The notes beneath the pieces were generated by a model, which ran no database searches, was not told where the DNA came from, and was given only the letters and a program-made list of their open reading frames with translations. Of a stretch of DNA of 64,000 nucleotides, positions 42,873-51,318 are shown in pieces. A program made the translations under genes and the position numbers. This stretch comes from Akkermansia muciniphila (lineage in GTDB: Bacteria > Verrucomicrobiota > Verrucomicrobiia > Verrucomicrobiales > Verrucomicrobiaceae): the NCBI GenBank assembly GCA_945882215.1, contig CAMCWM010000003.1, positions 1-64,000 on the forward strand. The letters are read 5' to 3'. Numbering within the stretch: position 1 is the stretch's first letter; the number at the start of each line of letters is the position of its first letter.

Positions 42873-45742
42873 ACGACGACGAAGCCATCGACAAGGCCTT
42901 GGAGGGAGTGCTTTCCAATGAGGAATGGCAGGCGCTGACGAACGATCCTGAGACGCTCAAGGAACTCGAGCAGCAACTCGGCATGGACGCGCTGCTGCGC
43001 GTGGCTCTTGAGAAGACCGGCACGCCGGAGTCGCTGACAGAGGCCATCGAAGCCAGCGTGGGCGTGTCACCCGTCGAAGATCTCATGTTCAGCATCGAAG
43101 CGGCGACGACTGGCACGCGCAAACGGCGGCGCTGGTTCACTTCATTGCCGCGCTGGACGACAGCCGCCGCTGCGGTGCTCATCGGATTCATCAGCGGCAG
43201 TTTCGCGTGGCCGGATGTGTTTCTGTGGCTCGATCTCGGCCCCACCGTCGCCCAGCGCACCGGCAAACGCGTGATCCTGCATGGCCACATCATCGCCGAG
43301 CCGCCGAAGTCCGCCCCAGTCATCACCTTCTCATTGCCATCGCCCAAACCGGAGCCAACAGCACCGGCGATCACCGAAACGCCCAAGTCGGAGCCAGTTG
43401 CGAATGTAGTGGCCGTTCCATCACCAACTCCGGCACCAATGGCGGCGGTACCAAAGCCAGAACCCGAAAAGAAGCCCGCTGCCCCGCCCGCAAAACCCGC
43501 GATGGCGCAGTCCACGCTGCCGCCGCCGATGAATCTCGCCTCAAAACCCACGGGCGACATGACACTGGTCATTCCCGACGCCTCCACAAAGGTCGATTTC
43601 GAAAAGCATGTGCTGCCAATCTTGGAACGCTCCTGCTTTGAATGCCACAGCGGCAAACTGAAGAAGCCGAAGGGCGGCATTCGCTTCGACGACCTCGAAT
43701 TGATCCGCGAAAAAAGCCGCTCGGACAATCTCGTGCTGCCGCACAAGCCGGACAAAAGCACGTTGGTGAAATCCATCTCCCTCAAAAAGGATGATGACGA
43801 CCTCATGCCGCCGCCGAACGAAAGCAAGCCGCTCAGCGCGGACGAGATCGCCCTCATCCGTCGCTGGGTCGATGAAGGCGCGAATTTCGGCTCCTGGACC
43901 TCGATGCGGGCGAAAGAAGTCATCATCTCGACGCAAAACGAGGCAGTGGATGTTTCCAAACTGCAGGCCGTGGCCGCGCGCATCGACCAGCTCATCGAAG
44001 CCGACCTGACCAAGCACGCGCAGGAACCGCGCCCGCTTGCCAATGACGCCACCTGGCTGCGCCGCGTTTACCTCGACCTCGTTGGCCGCATTCCCAGTGG
44101 TGATGAAACGAAGCGCTTCTTCGCCGCGAAGGAATCCGACAAGCGCGCCCGCCTGATCAACGAATTGCTCGTCTCCAACGGCCACGTCAGCCACATGTTC
44201 AACTACTGGTGCGACCTGCTGCGTGCGAAGGACGATCTCGCCGAGGGCGTGCAGGGAGATTTTTATCTCGCCTGGATCAAGCAAAGCGTCCGCGACAACA
44301 AACCCTTCGACGAATGGACACGCGAACTGCTCAGCCCCGAAGGCTATGGCTGGCGCGCTCCCGCCGCCGGTTATTATCTGCGCGACGGTGAAAACCGCGC
44401 CGCGAACATCGAGAGCACCGCCACGCTTTTTCTCGGCACGCAAATCTCCTGCGCGCAGTGCCACGATCATCCCTACAGCCGCTGGACGCGGAAAGATTAC
44501 CATCAGTTCCTCGCCTGGACCTCCGGCATCAAGACCGCCTCCAAAGAGGATGCCGTCGGCACCGTCGAAGCCGAAAAAATCCGCGAAGCAGCGGAGCGTT
44601 ACGATCGGCTGGCGATGGCCGGCATGAGTTACGAGCGCAAGCAGAAGTATGAACGCATCAAGGAAGCGCTGCTGGCCCTCCAGCGCGCGGCTGGTGGCGC
44701 AGGCGTCGTGAATGACGAAGGCAGCCCCGCCGTGCTGCCAGATGACTACCAGTATCCCGACGGCAATCCCGGCGATGTCATCCCCGCCGCCGTGCTCTAT
44801 GGCGAACCACCACCCGCAGGCGCACGTCCGGCGGAAACACTGGCCGCGTGGGTCACCTCGCCGCAAAACACGCGCTTCAGCCTCACGCTCGCGAATCGTC
44901 TCTGGGCCAAACTTTTCGGCCTGCCCTTCGCCGGACGCGTGGATCAGGTGCGCGAGATCGCCGACTGTGCGAATCCCGACCTCGCCCAATACCTCGTCCA
45001 TGTCGTGCGTGAGGCGAAATACGATGTGCGGCAGATTCTGCGCATCCTCTGCCTCACCCGCGCCTACCAGCGCGAGGCCGGACTGCCGCCAGTGGACAGT
45101 GAAGTCGTTTATCGATTCCCCGGCCCCGTCGTGCGTCGTCTGAGCGCCGAACAAGTCTGGGACTCGATGATGGCGCTCGCGGTCAAAGATCTTGATGTGA
45201 AGCTGAACTTCGATCCGCCCGGCGTCGCCGCGCTCGAAGCTGCCGTCGGAGCCAAAAAAACCAGCGATGTCACCGGCGTGGCACGCAAAATGGCCGGCGA
45301 GGAGGAGAGCGAGATGAAAGCGGACCAGCGCCGTGCGCGGCTGCGCAAAGAAATGGCGAAGGAATTCGCCGGTGGTGGCTTGGAGCGTGCCTCCGAGCTG
45401 CCGCAGCCCGCGCCGGACGGTCATTTCCTGCGCATGTTCGGCCAAGGCAATCGTGACTTCATCGGCGATGCGTGGAGTGCCTCCACCGTGCCGCAGGCGC
45501 TGCTCATGCTGAACAGTGATTTCTTCGACCACGTCGCACGTTCCGGCAGCCCGCTTGCCGACAGCCTGCGGGGACTCAACAACATCCGTGAAGCTGCCCG
45601 CGGTGCCTTCCTTGCCGTGCTCACACGCGAACCGACGCAGGAAGAACTCGACGCCTGTCAGGAAACACTCGGCGACACCCGCAACGCCAAGGCGCTCGCC
45701 CGCATGCTGCTCTCCACCGCCGAATTCATGTTTCAAAAATAA
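42869..45742 (+). CDS. Anti-sigma-like N-terminus fused to PSCyt1-DUF1549-DUF1553 cytochrome
   Basis: A 957-residue membrane protein. Residues 1-96 are a small acidic cytosolic domain and a membrane segment follows at about 97-115, as in anti-sigma factors of adjacent ECF genes. A Pro-rich linker (about 140-235) leads to a heme c site CFECH at 256-260 in a planctomycete-type cytochrome domain. DUF1549 follows (about 380-600, with a second CXXCH at 528-532 in CAQCHDHPYSRW), then DUF1553 (about 640-930). DUF1549/1553 proteins usually carry a plain signal peptide; here the N-terminus looks like a sigma-factor regulator. The downstream DUF1501 gene begins 11 bp later. The electron-transfer substrate is unknown. 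Confidence 0.88.
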   Translation: MNDDEAIDKALEGVLSNEEWQALTNDPETLKELEQQLGMDALLRVALEKTGTPESLTEAIEASVGVSPVEDLMFSIEAATTGTRKRRRWFTSLPRWTTAAAAVLIGFISGSFAWPDVFLWLDLGPTVAQRTGKRVILHGHIIAEPPKSAPVITFSLPSPKPEPTAPAITETPKSEPVANVVAVPSPTPAPMAAVPKPEPEKKPAAPPAKPAMAQSTLPPPMNLASKPTGDMTLVIPDASTKVDFEKHVLPILERSCFECHSGKLKKPKGGIRFDDLELIREKSRSDNLVLPHKPDKSTLVKSISLKKDDDDLMPPPNESKPLSADEIALIRRWVDEGANFGSWTSMRAKEVIISTQNEAVDVSKLQAVAARIDQLIEADLTKHAQEPRPLANDATWLRRVYLDLVGRIPSGDETKRFFAAKESDKRARLINELLVSNGHVSHMFNYWCDLLRAKDDLAEGVQGDFYLAWIKQSVRDNKPFDEWTRELLSPEGYGWRAPAAGYYLRDGENRAANIESTATLFLGTQISCAQCHDHPYSRWTRKDYHQFLAWTSGIKTASKEDAVGTVEAEKIREAAERYDRLAMAGMSYERKQKYERIKEALLALQRAAGGAGVVNDEGSPAVLPDDYQYPDGNPGDVIPAAVLYGEPPPAGARPAETLAAWVTSPQNTRFSLTLANRLWAKLFGLPFAGRVDQVREIADCANPDLAQYLVHVVREAKYDVRQILRILCLTRAYQREAGLPPVDSEVVYRFPGPVVRRLSAEQVWDSMMALAVKDLDVKLNFDPPGVAALEAAVGAKKTSDVTGVARKMAGEEESEMKADQRRARLRKEMAKEFAGGGLERASELPQPAPDGHFLRMFGQGNRDFIGDAWSASTVPQALLMLNSDFFDHVARSGSPLADSLRGLNNIREAARGAFLAVLTREPTQEELDACQETLGDTRNAKALARMLLSTAEFMFQK

Positions 45743-45753
45743 CCGCCACTTCC

Positions 45754-47046
45754 ATGAATCATCCTTTGAACCGACTCGACGATCTCGCACGCCGCGAATT
45801 CATCACCCGCATGGCAAAGACCTGCCTCGGCGTCAGCCTCGTGCCGCCTGCGGGCCTCGCACGAGCGCTGGAAACCAGCGCGCCAAAGTTCGCCGGGCAC
45901 GTCATTTATCTCTACATGCGCGGCGGCATGAGCCACCTCGACACCTTTGACACGAAGCCTGACGCCCCGGCCGGTTATCAAGGCTCCACACGCACCATCA
46001 AGACGAAGTCCGATGATTTGCAGATCTCCGGCTACTTCCCCAAACTCGCGGATCATGGCAAAAAAATCGCCGTCGTTCGCTCCATGCATCACACCCAGGG
46101 CGCGCACGAGCCAGGCATGTACAAAGTGCTCACCGGCTATGAAGTCTCCACCTCGATGAAGCATCCCGCGCTCGGCTCCTGGGTCGCGCGGCAGGTCACG
46201 CAGGGTGCTTCCACCCTGCCCGCCTACATTCGTCTCGCCGATCTCGCCGGTCATCCGAGCAGCGGCTTCATGGACGCCCGTTTCGCCCCCGTCCCCGTTT
46301 TGGATGCCAGCAAGGGCCTGGAGCACACCCAGCTTCAGCAAGGCGACTCCATGACGAACCTGCGCAAGCGCACCGGACTCGCCGAAAAGCTCAACAGCGA
46401 CTTCCTCAAACGCTTCCCCATGGACGGAGTGAAGGCACACTCGGATGTCTTCGCCGATGCCATCAAGCTCATGACCAGCAAGGATCTCGACGCCTTCGAT
46501 ATCACCCAGGAAAAAGGCAATCTCGTGAACGACTACGGAGCCAACTACTTTGGCCAAGGCGTGCTGCTCGCCCGTCGGCTCGTTGAGCGCGGCACAAAGT
46601 TCGTCGAAATCGAACTCGGCGGCTGGGACACGCATTCCAACAACTTCACCACGGTCGAGGCGCTCGCCAAAGTCGTGGATGACGCTGTGGGCACGCTGCT
46701 GGAGGACTTGGAAGCCCGCGGCTTGCTGGAAAGCACGCTCGTGGTGCTCACCACCGAGTTTGGCCGCAGTCCACAGATTCGCGGCTCCGGCCGCGATCAT
46801 CATCCCATCGCCTTTTCATCCTTCATCGCCGGTGGCGGCGTCAAAGGCGGCCAGGCCTACGGCAAAACCGACGAAACCGGCACGCGTGTCATCGAAAATC
46901 CCGTCACCGTGCTCGACTTCCACGCCACCATCGGCGCACTGATGGGCGTCTCTCCCCACGACCTCATCCCCGCAGGCAGCGGCAGCTTCAACATCTACGG
47001 CGGCACCGGCGCGAAGCGCGGCGTGCCGATCGCGCCGTTCGTCTAG
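45754..47046 (+). CDS. DUF1501 protein
   Basis: A 430-residue DUF1501 protein, the usual partner of DUF1549/DUF1553 cytochromes. Features are VIYLYMRGGMSHLDTFDTKP, SMHHTQGAHEPGM, ELGGWDTHSNNF, TTEFGRSPQIRGSGRDHHP and a C-terminal SFNIYGGTGA. The N-terminus (DDLARREFITRMAKTCLGVSLVPPAG) is a twin-arginine-like signal with RRE. It is placed 11 bp after the cytochrome fusion, so the ECF gene, the fusion and this gene form an operon. The function of the pair is not established experimentally as far as I know. Confidence 0.92.
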   Translation: MNHPLNRLDDLARREFITRMAKTCLGVSLVPPAGLARALETSAPKFAGHVIYLYMRGGMSHLDTFDTKPDAPAGYQGSTRTIKTKSDDLQISGYFPKLADHGKKIAVVRSMHHTQGAHEPGMYKVLTGYEVSTSMKHPALGSWVARQVTQGASTLPAYIRLADLAGHPSSGFMDARFAPVPVLDASKGLEHTQLQQGDSMTNLRKRTGLAEKLNSDFLKRFPMDGVKAHSDVFADAIKLMTSKDLDAFDITQEKGNLVNDYGANYFGQGVLLARRLVERGTKFVEIELGGWDTHSNNFTTVEALAKVVDDAVGTLLEDLEARGLLESTLVVLTTEFGRSPQIRGSGRDHHPIAFSSFIAGGGVKGGQAYGKTDETGTRVIENPVTVLDFHATIGALMGVSPHDLIPAGSGSFNIYGGTGAKRGVPIAPFV

Positions 47047-47051
47047 AGCAA

Positions 47052-47504
47052 CTAGTCGCTGTTTCGCGCCAGTTTGCGCTTCAGTTTGCGCAGCAATTCG
47101 GAATTGCCCTCCAGCTCCTCCATCAGGAGCGTCAGCACCTCCAGCGTCTGGCGGCTGATGTGATGCTCCATGCCTTCCACGTCTTCATGAACGGTTTTGG
47201 GATCGAGACCGAAACTGGCGAGCAGACGCGTGAGCACCTCATGACGGCGGGCGATTTCCGCGCCCACTTTGCGGCCTTCCTCGGTCAAAACGACGCCGCG
47301 ATAGCGCTCATAGACGACGAAACCCTCGGCATCGAGCTTCTGGATCATATTCGTCACACTGGCTTGCGAGATGCCAAGGTTCTGCGCGATGTCCACCACG
47401 CGCGCATAACCCTTTCCGGCGATGAGATTGTGAATCTGCTCGAGGTAGTCTTCGATGGCTGGTGAGCCGAGATGGCTGGTGTGTTCCTTGCGTTTGGCGG
47501 GCAT
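47052..47504 (-). CDS. mntR: Manganese-responsive transcriptional regulator MntR
   Basis: A 150-residue DtxR/MntR-family repressor. A winged helix (about 35-75; IAQNLGISQASVTNMIQKLDAEG) is followed by a dimerisation domain. All manganese ligands of Bacillus subtilis MntR are present with a constant offset of 11: Asp19, Glu22, His88, Glu110, Glu113 and His114. There is no SH3-like domain, as in MntR proper. It is divergent from an operon for an outer-membrane barrel and a metal ABC importer. Palindromes in the shared promoter are its likely operators. The gene ends 5 bp from the convergent DUF1501 gene. Confidence 0.95.
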   Translation of the reverse strand: MPAKRKEHTSHLGSPAIEDYLEQIHNLIAGKGYARVVDIAQNLGISQASVTNMIQKLDAEGFVVYERYRGVVLTEEGRKVGAEIARRHEVLTRLLASFGLDPKTVHEDVEGMEHHISRQTLEVLTLLMEELEGNSELLRKLKRKLARNSD

Positions 47505-47535
47505 GCAGTGTGCATGCCATAGCAGGAGCGAGGTG

Positions 47536-47559
47536 CTTCTGAAAATGTTTTTTCAGAAG
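47536..47559. promoter_or_regulatory. 10-bp perfect inverted repeat in the mntR leader
   Basis: CTTCTGAAAA (47536-47545) pairs with TTTTCAGAAG (47550-47559) around TGTT. It lies 32 bp before the mntR start, so it would be in the mntR leader or promoter. It differs in sequence from the two MntR-like palindromes. It may be an extra operator or an RNA hairpin. Confidence 0.5.
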
Positions 47560-47566
47560 TGAAAAT

Positions 47567-47590
47567 AAAAGTTAGCCAAGGCTAACTTTT
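47567..47590. promoter_or_regulatory. Putative MntR operator 1
   Basis: AAAAGTTAGCC and GGCTAACTTTT are perfect 11-bp inverted arms separated by AA. The sequence resembles DtxR/MntR-family boxes (TTAGCC/GGCTAA cores). It lies in the 158-bp region between mntR and the divergent import operon, where autoregulation and import control would be expected. Confidence 0.8.
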
Positions 47591-47610
47591 TAAGTTGCGG
47601 ATACAGCGTC

Positions 47611-47640
47611 TTGGTTGAATTAGGTCAGCCTAACTTTAAT
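47611..47640 (+). promoter_or_regulatory. Putative promoter of the manganese import operon overlapping operator 2
   Basis: TTGGTT (47611-47616) and TTTAAT (47635-47640), 18 bp apart, form a plausible -35/-10 pair facing the barrel gene, whose start is at 47663. Between them TTAGG (47620-47624) and CCTAA (47629-47633) form a second palindrome like operator 1. A repressor bound there would block RNA polymerase. Confidence 0.6.
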
Positions 47641-47662
47641 AACCCAAGCAATAGTTCGACCC

Positions 47663-48520
47663 ATGCACCTCCGACCACCCAACCGTTTCGCCGCCATGGC
47701 CCTCGGCGCACTTTTCGGTGTCATCTGCCTTCCAGCCGCAGCGGAGAACAAGAGCGCCTGGCACCTGTTCAATCCCACGCCGCCCGACCAGATGCGGGAG
47801 ATGAGCACGGACCGGCCTGACACGACCGAATCGGCCTACACGGTGCCTGCCGGGCACTTTCAGCTCGAAATGAGCTTCTTCGACTACAGCCGTGATCTCA
47901 GTCCAGATCCTGCGGATTCCATACGCAACCAGGCCTGGAGCTACGGCCTGATGAACTTCAAGGTGGGTCTGTCGCACAACACGGACCTTCAGGTCATTTT
48001 CGACACCTACACCCAGGAAAGGTCCACGACCGATGAGGTCACGGACAAGCTCTCCGGATTCAGCGATGTCACACTGCGCTTCAAAATGAACATGTGGGGC
48101 AATGACGAGGGCACCACGGCCCTGGCCCTCATGCCGTATGTGAAAATCCCCACCGGCACGCGCTTGAGCAACAATGAATGGGAGGGCGGCTTGATCGTGC
48201 CGCTGGCGGTCGCGATCAATGACCGTGTGAACCTGGGATTGATGGCCGAAATGGATCTGGTGAGCGATGCGAACACGGGCGGCTACGACATCGAGTGGAT
48301 GCAGACGGCCACCGTGGGCATCAGCCTCACCGAAAGGCTGGGCATGTATGTGGAACTGGTCGGCGTCGCGGGTGCCTCGACGGACTTCCGGGCGCTGCTG
48401 GACGGCGGCCTGACCTTCGCCGTCACTGACAACTTGGTGTTCGACGCCGGGGTACGCATCGGCCTGAACCGCGCCGCCGAAGACATCGGCGTCTTCAGTG
48501 GCATGAGCTTTCGTTATTAA
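47663..48520 (+). CDS. Outer-membrane beta-barrel protein of the manganese operon
   Basis: A 285-residue exported protein (signal with ALGALFGVICLPAAAE). The body alternates short beta strands (GHFQLEMSFFDYSRD, LSHNTDLQVIFDTYTQE, SDVTLRFKMNMWGN, GGLIVPLAVAIND, NLVFDAGVRIGLN) and ends in FRY, as outer-membrane barrels end in an aromatic residue. It resembles the transporter family related to meta-pathway phenol degradation proteins (PF13557-like). It is the first gene under the MntR-like promoter and 26 bp before the binding-protein gene. It may be a channel for manganese across the outer membrane (inference from context). Confidence 0.8.
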   Translation: MHLRPPNRFAAMALGALFGVICLPAAAENKSAWHLFNPTPPDQMREMSTDRPDTTESAYTVPAGHFQLEMSFFDYSRDLSPDPADSIRNQAWSYGLMNFKVGLSHNTDLQVIFDTYTQERSTTDEVTDKLSGFSDVTLRFKMNMWGNDEGTTALALMPYVKIPTGTRLSNNEWEGGLIVPLAVAINDRVNLGLMAEMDLVSDANTGGYDIEWMQTATVGISLTERLGMYVELVGVAGASTDFRALLDGGLTFAVTDNLVFDAGVRIGLNRAAEDIGVFSGMSFRY

Positions 48521-48546
48521 ACAAACTCCAACACCCCACAGACAGT

Positions 48547-49446
48547 ATGAAAACACTCCATCTCCTCGCGCTCCTGTGCTGCCTGCTGGTTTCCTGCGGC
48601 CCATCGGCTGAGAAAACCAAAACCGGACCGAAGCGCATTCTGACCACGTTCACCATCATCCAGGACATCGCACAGAATGTCGCGGGCACGGCGGCCATCG
48701 TGGAGTCCATCACCAAGCCGGGCGCGGAGATTCACGACTACGAACCGACGCCGCTGGACTTGGTGAAGGCACAGGACGCCGATCTCGTGCTGTGGAACGG
48801 CCTCGGGCTGGAGCGCTGGTTTGAAAAATTCCTGCAGCAGGTGAATGACGTGCCCAGCGTGGTGCTCACCGAGGGCATCGAGCCGATGGGCATCGGCGAA
48901 GGGCCGTACAACGGCAAACCGAACCCGCATTCCTGGATGTCGCCCGCGAACGCGATCATCTATGTGGAAAACATCCGCAAAGCCTTGGTGAAAATGGACC
49001 CCGCCAATGAGGCCACCTACACGAAGAACGCCGCCGCCTACACCGCTGAACTCCGCGCCGTGGATGAACCCGTGCGCAAGGCGCTGGAGGCCATTCCCGC
49101 GGATCAGCGCTGGCTCGTGAGCTGTGAAGGAGCCTTCTCTTATCTCACCCGCAACTACGGCATGAAGGAACTTTATCTCTGGCCCATCAATGCCGACCAG
49201 GAAGGCACGCCGCAGCAGGTGCAGAAGGTCGTGGACACCGTGCGCTCAAACAAAATCCCGGTCGTGTTCTCGGAAAGCACCATCAGCGACAAGGCCATGT
49301 TGCAGGTGGCGAAGGAAACCGGTGCGCGCTACGGCGGCGTGCTGTATGTGGACTCGCTCACCAGCGACGACGGTCCCGCACCGACGTATCTGAAGCTTCT
49401 GCAATACAACGCCGACACCATCGTGAAGGCGTTCGCCAATCCCTGA
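48547..49446 (+). CDS. mntA: Manganese/metal ABC transporter substrate-binding lipoprotein
   Basis: A 299-residue cluster A-I (ZnuA/PsaA/MntA-like) binding protein with a lipoprotein signal (LLVSCGPS, lipidated Cys17). The four metal ligands His63 (EIHDYEPTP), His128 (NPHSWMSP), Glu194 (SCEGAFSYL) and Asp269 (YVDSLT) give the His-His-Glu-Asp set of manganese/iron binders. The His-rich loop of zinc-specific ZnuA proteins is absent. It is followed by ATPase and permease genes and lies in the operon divergent from mntR. The symbol is used by analogy. Confidence 0.92.
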   Translation: MKTLHLLALLCCLLVSCGPSAEKTKTGPKRILTTFTIIQDIAQNVAGTAAIVESITKPGAEIHDYEPTPLDLVKAQDADLVLWNGLGLERWFEKFLQQVNDVPSVVLTEGIEPMGIGEGPYNGKPNPHSWMSPANAIIYVENIRKALVKMDPANEATYTKNAAAYTAELRAVDEPVRKALEAIPADQRWLVSCEGAFSYLTRNYGMKELYLWPINADQEGTPQQVQKVVDTVRSNKIPVVFSESTISDKAMLQVAKETGARYGGVLYVDSLTSDDGPAPTYLKLLQYNADTIVKAFANP

Positions 49447-49448
49447 CA

Positions 49449-50357
49449 ATGCACGACACAGCCCCGCCGCTCTCCATTGAAGTCGCCGATGTCACCGTGG
49501 CGTACACCAACGGTCACATCGCGCTGCGGGACGCCTCCTTCTCACTCGGAGCGGGCACGATCTGCGCGCTCGTCGGCGTCAATGGCAGCGGCAAGAGCAC
49601 CTTGTTTAAAGCCATCATGGGCTTCCTGCGCCCGGCGAAAGGCAGTGTGAGCATTGCTGGGCTCACAGTCGAAGCATCGAGAAAGCGCAAGCTCGTCGCC
49701 TATGTGCCGCAGAGCGAGGAGGTGGACTGGACCTTCCCTGTCAGCGTCTGGGACGTGGTGATGATGGGGCGCTACGGCCACATGAACTTCATGCGCATCC
49801 CGCGTGCCGAGGACAAACGCATCGCCCAGGAATGCTTGGAACGCGTGGGCATGGCAGACTTCAAAGACCGTCAGATCGGTGAACTCTCCGGCGGACAAAA
49901 GAAGCGCGTCTTTCTAGCCCGTGCCCTGGCGCAACGCGGCCGCATCATGCTGCTGGACGAGCCGTTCACCGGCGTGGATGTGCAGACCGAGTCCGCCATC
50001 ATCGAGCTGCTGCGTGCCTTGCGTGAGGAAGGCCACATCATCCTCGTTTCAACCCATAACCTCGGCAGCGTGCCGGAGTTTTGCGACCAGGTCGTGCTCG
50101 TGAACCGCACCGTGCTCGCCTTCGGTCCCACCGAGCAGGTGTTCACCGAAGACAACCTTTCCAGGGCCTTCGGCGGCGTGCTGCGTCAGTTCCACTTCGA
50201 GCAATCGACCATCCAGGAACACGACGGACGCACTGTGAAGCTGCTTACTGACGACGAACGTCCGCTGGTCTTCGGCAAAGACGGACATTTGGAGTACACG
50301 GATCGCCACGGCAGGGAGAAACTGGTGAAGGAGCGGGAGAAGGAGGTGGGGGAGTGA
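49449..50357 (+). CDS. mntB: Manganese/metal ABC transporter ATP-binding protein
   Basis: A 302-residue ABC ATPase. Walker A is GVNGSGKST, signature [11 protein letters not shown], Walker [11 protein letters not shown], and the H-loop lies in [10 protein letters not shown]. The segment [28 protein letters not shown] is typical of the metal-chelate ABC family. About 60 residues follow the core domain ([16 protein letters not shown] onward), as in other family members. The start is 2 bp after the binding-protein stop. The stop is followed at once by a repeat element. Confidence 0.95.
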   Translation: MHDTAPPLSIEVADVTVAYTNGHIALRDASFSLGAGTICALVGVNGSGKSTLFKAIMGFLRPAKGSVSIAGLTVEASRKRKLVAYVPQSEEVDWTFPVSVWDVVMMGRYGHMNFMRIPRAEDKRIAQECLERVGMADFKDRQIGELSGGQKKRVFLARALAQRGRIMLLDEPFTGVDVQTESAIIELLRALREEGHIILVSTHNLGSVPEFCDQVVLVNRTVLAFGPTEQVFTEDNLSRAFGGVLRQFHFEQSTIQEHDGRTVKLLTDDERPLVFGKDGHLEYTDRHGREKLVKEREKEVGE

Positions 50358-50359
50358 GA

Positions 50360-50453
50360 AATGACGAATGCAGAATGCAGAATGCCGAATTTCTGAGGCA
50401 GGCATCTTCACGCCGTCATTCATTCGTCATTCGCCATTCGTCATTCGTCATTC
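50360..50453. repeat. GAATGACGAA-family inverted repeat inside the manganese operon
   Basis: A left arm of AATGACGAATGC-type units (50360-50392) and a right arm of ATTCGTCATTCG-type units (50415-50453) are inverted and imperfect. It occupies almost the whole gap between the ATPase and first permease genes. The permease Shine-Dalgarno site begins two bases after it. The same family occurs at 14980-15109 and 56368-56400. Confidence 0.75.
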
Positions 50454-50454
50454 C

Positions 50455-50461
50455 AAGGAGG
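50455..50461 (+). promoter_or_regulatory. Strong ribosome binding site for the first permease
   Basis: AAGGAGG lies 5 bases before ATG 50467. Such a clear Shine-Dalgarno site is rare in this window and fixes the start. It directly follows the repeat element, so the permease may need independent initiation after the interruption. Confidence 0.75.
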
Positions 50462-50466
50462 TTCGC

Positions 50467-51318
50467 ATGTCCAGCCTCCTGACACCCTTTGAATACGAAT
50501 ACATGCTCAAGGCCATCGTCGTGAGCGGCCTCATCGGCGGCGTATGCGCGTTTTTGTCGTGTTTCATCACGCTGAAAGGCTGGTCGCTGATGGGCGATGC
50601 ACTGTCTCATGCGGTGGTGCCCGGTGTGTCGCTGGCGTGGTTGCTGGGTCTGCCGTTTTCCGTCGGAGCCTTCGTCGCGGGCATTTTGGCGGCGCTGAGC
50701 ATGGGCTGGGTGAAGAACCATTCACGTCTGCGCGAAGACGCGGTGATCGGCGTGGTCTTCACCAGTTTCTTCGCCCTCGGCCTTCTCCTGCTCTCGCTGT
50801 TTCCGAGCAATCTCAACCTGCGCACCATCATCTTTGGCAACATCCTTGCCATCTCGGACCCCGACATCCTCCAGGTGCTCATCATCTCCGCGCTGTCCAT
50901 CCTCGTGCTCAGCCTGAAGTGGCGTGACCTGCTGCTCTACTGCTTCGATGAAAGCCACGCGCGCAGCCTCGGCCTGAACACGCGTTTCCTGCACTTCCTG
51001 CTGCTCGCGTTGCTCTCCGCCACAGCCGTCGCGGCCTTGCAGACGGTGGGCGCATGCCTTGTCGTGGCGATGCTCGTCACGCCGGGTGCCACGGCGTATC
51101 TGCTGACGGATCGCTTTGGCAAAATGCTCGTCATCGCCACCGTCACCGGTGTGGTGTGTGGTGTGGTGGGCGCGTATGTCAGCTACTTCCTGAACGGCTC
51201 CACCGGCGGCTGCATCGTGGTTTTACAAACACTCGTCTTCCTCGTCGCTCTCGTGCTCGCACCGAAGCACGGCCTCCTCGCCGCACGCACTCAGCGTCGC
51301 GCCGCCGCCATGTCATGA
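50467..51318 (+). CDS. mntC: Metal ABC transporter permease 1 (ABC-3 family)
   Basis: A 283-residue membrane protein of the ABC-3 family with about eight membrane segments. Family stretches are FLSCFITLKGWSLMGDALSHAVVPGV, LREDAVIGVVFTSFFALGLLL, LYCFDESHARSLGLNTRF and TVGACLVVAMLVTPGATAYLLTDRFGKM. The start at 50467 is set by the AAGGAGG site; the upstream extension is repeat DNA. Its stop overlaps the start of the second permease (ATGA). Two different permeases suggest a heterodimeric channel, as in the MntABCD systems of Bacillus. Confidence 0.94.
   Translation: MSSLLTPFEYEYMLKAIVVSGLIGGVCAFLSCFITLKGWSLMGDALSHAVVPGVSLAWLLGLPFSVGAFVAGILAALSMGWVKNHSRLREDAVIGVVFTSFFALGLLLLSLFPSNLNLRTIIFGNILAISDPDILQVLIISALSILVLSLKWRDLLLYCFDESHARSLGLNTRFLHFLLLALLSATAVAALQTVGACLVVAMLVTPGATAYLLTDRFGKMLVIATVTGVVCGVVGAYVSYFLNGSTGGCIVVLQTLVFLVALVLAPKHGLLAARTQRRAAAMS

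Noticed and set aside
43541-45790. Minus-strand open frame of 749 codons
   Set aside because: It is antisense to the DUF1549/DUF1553 gene, whose heme sites and family motifs fix the true strand.
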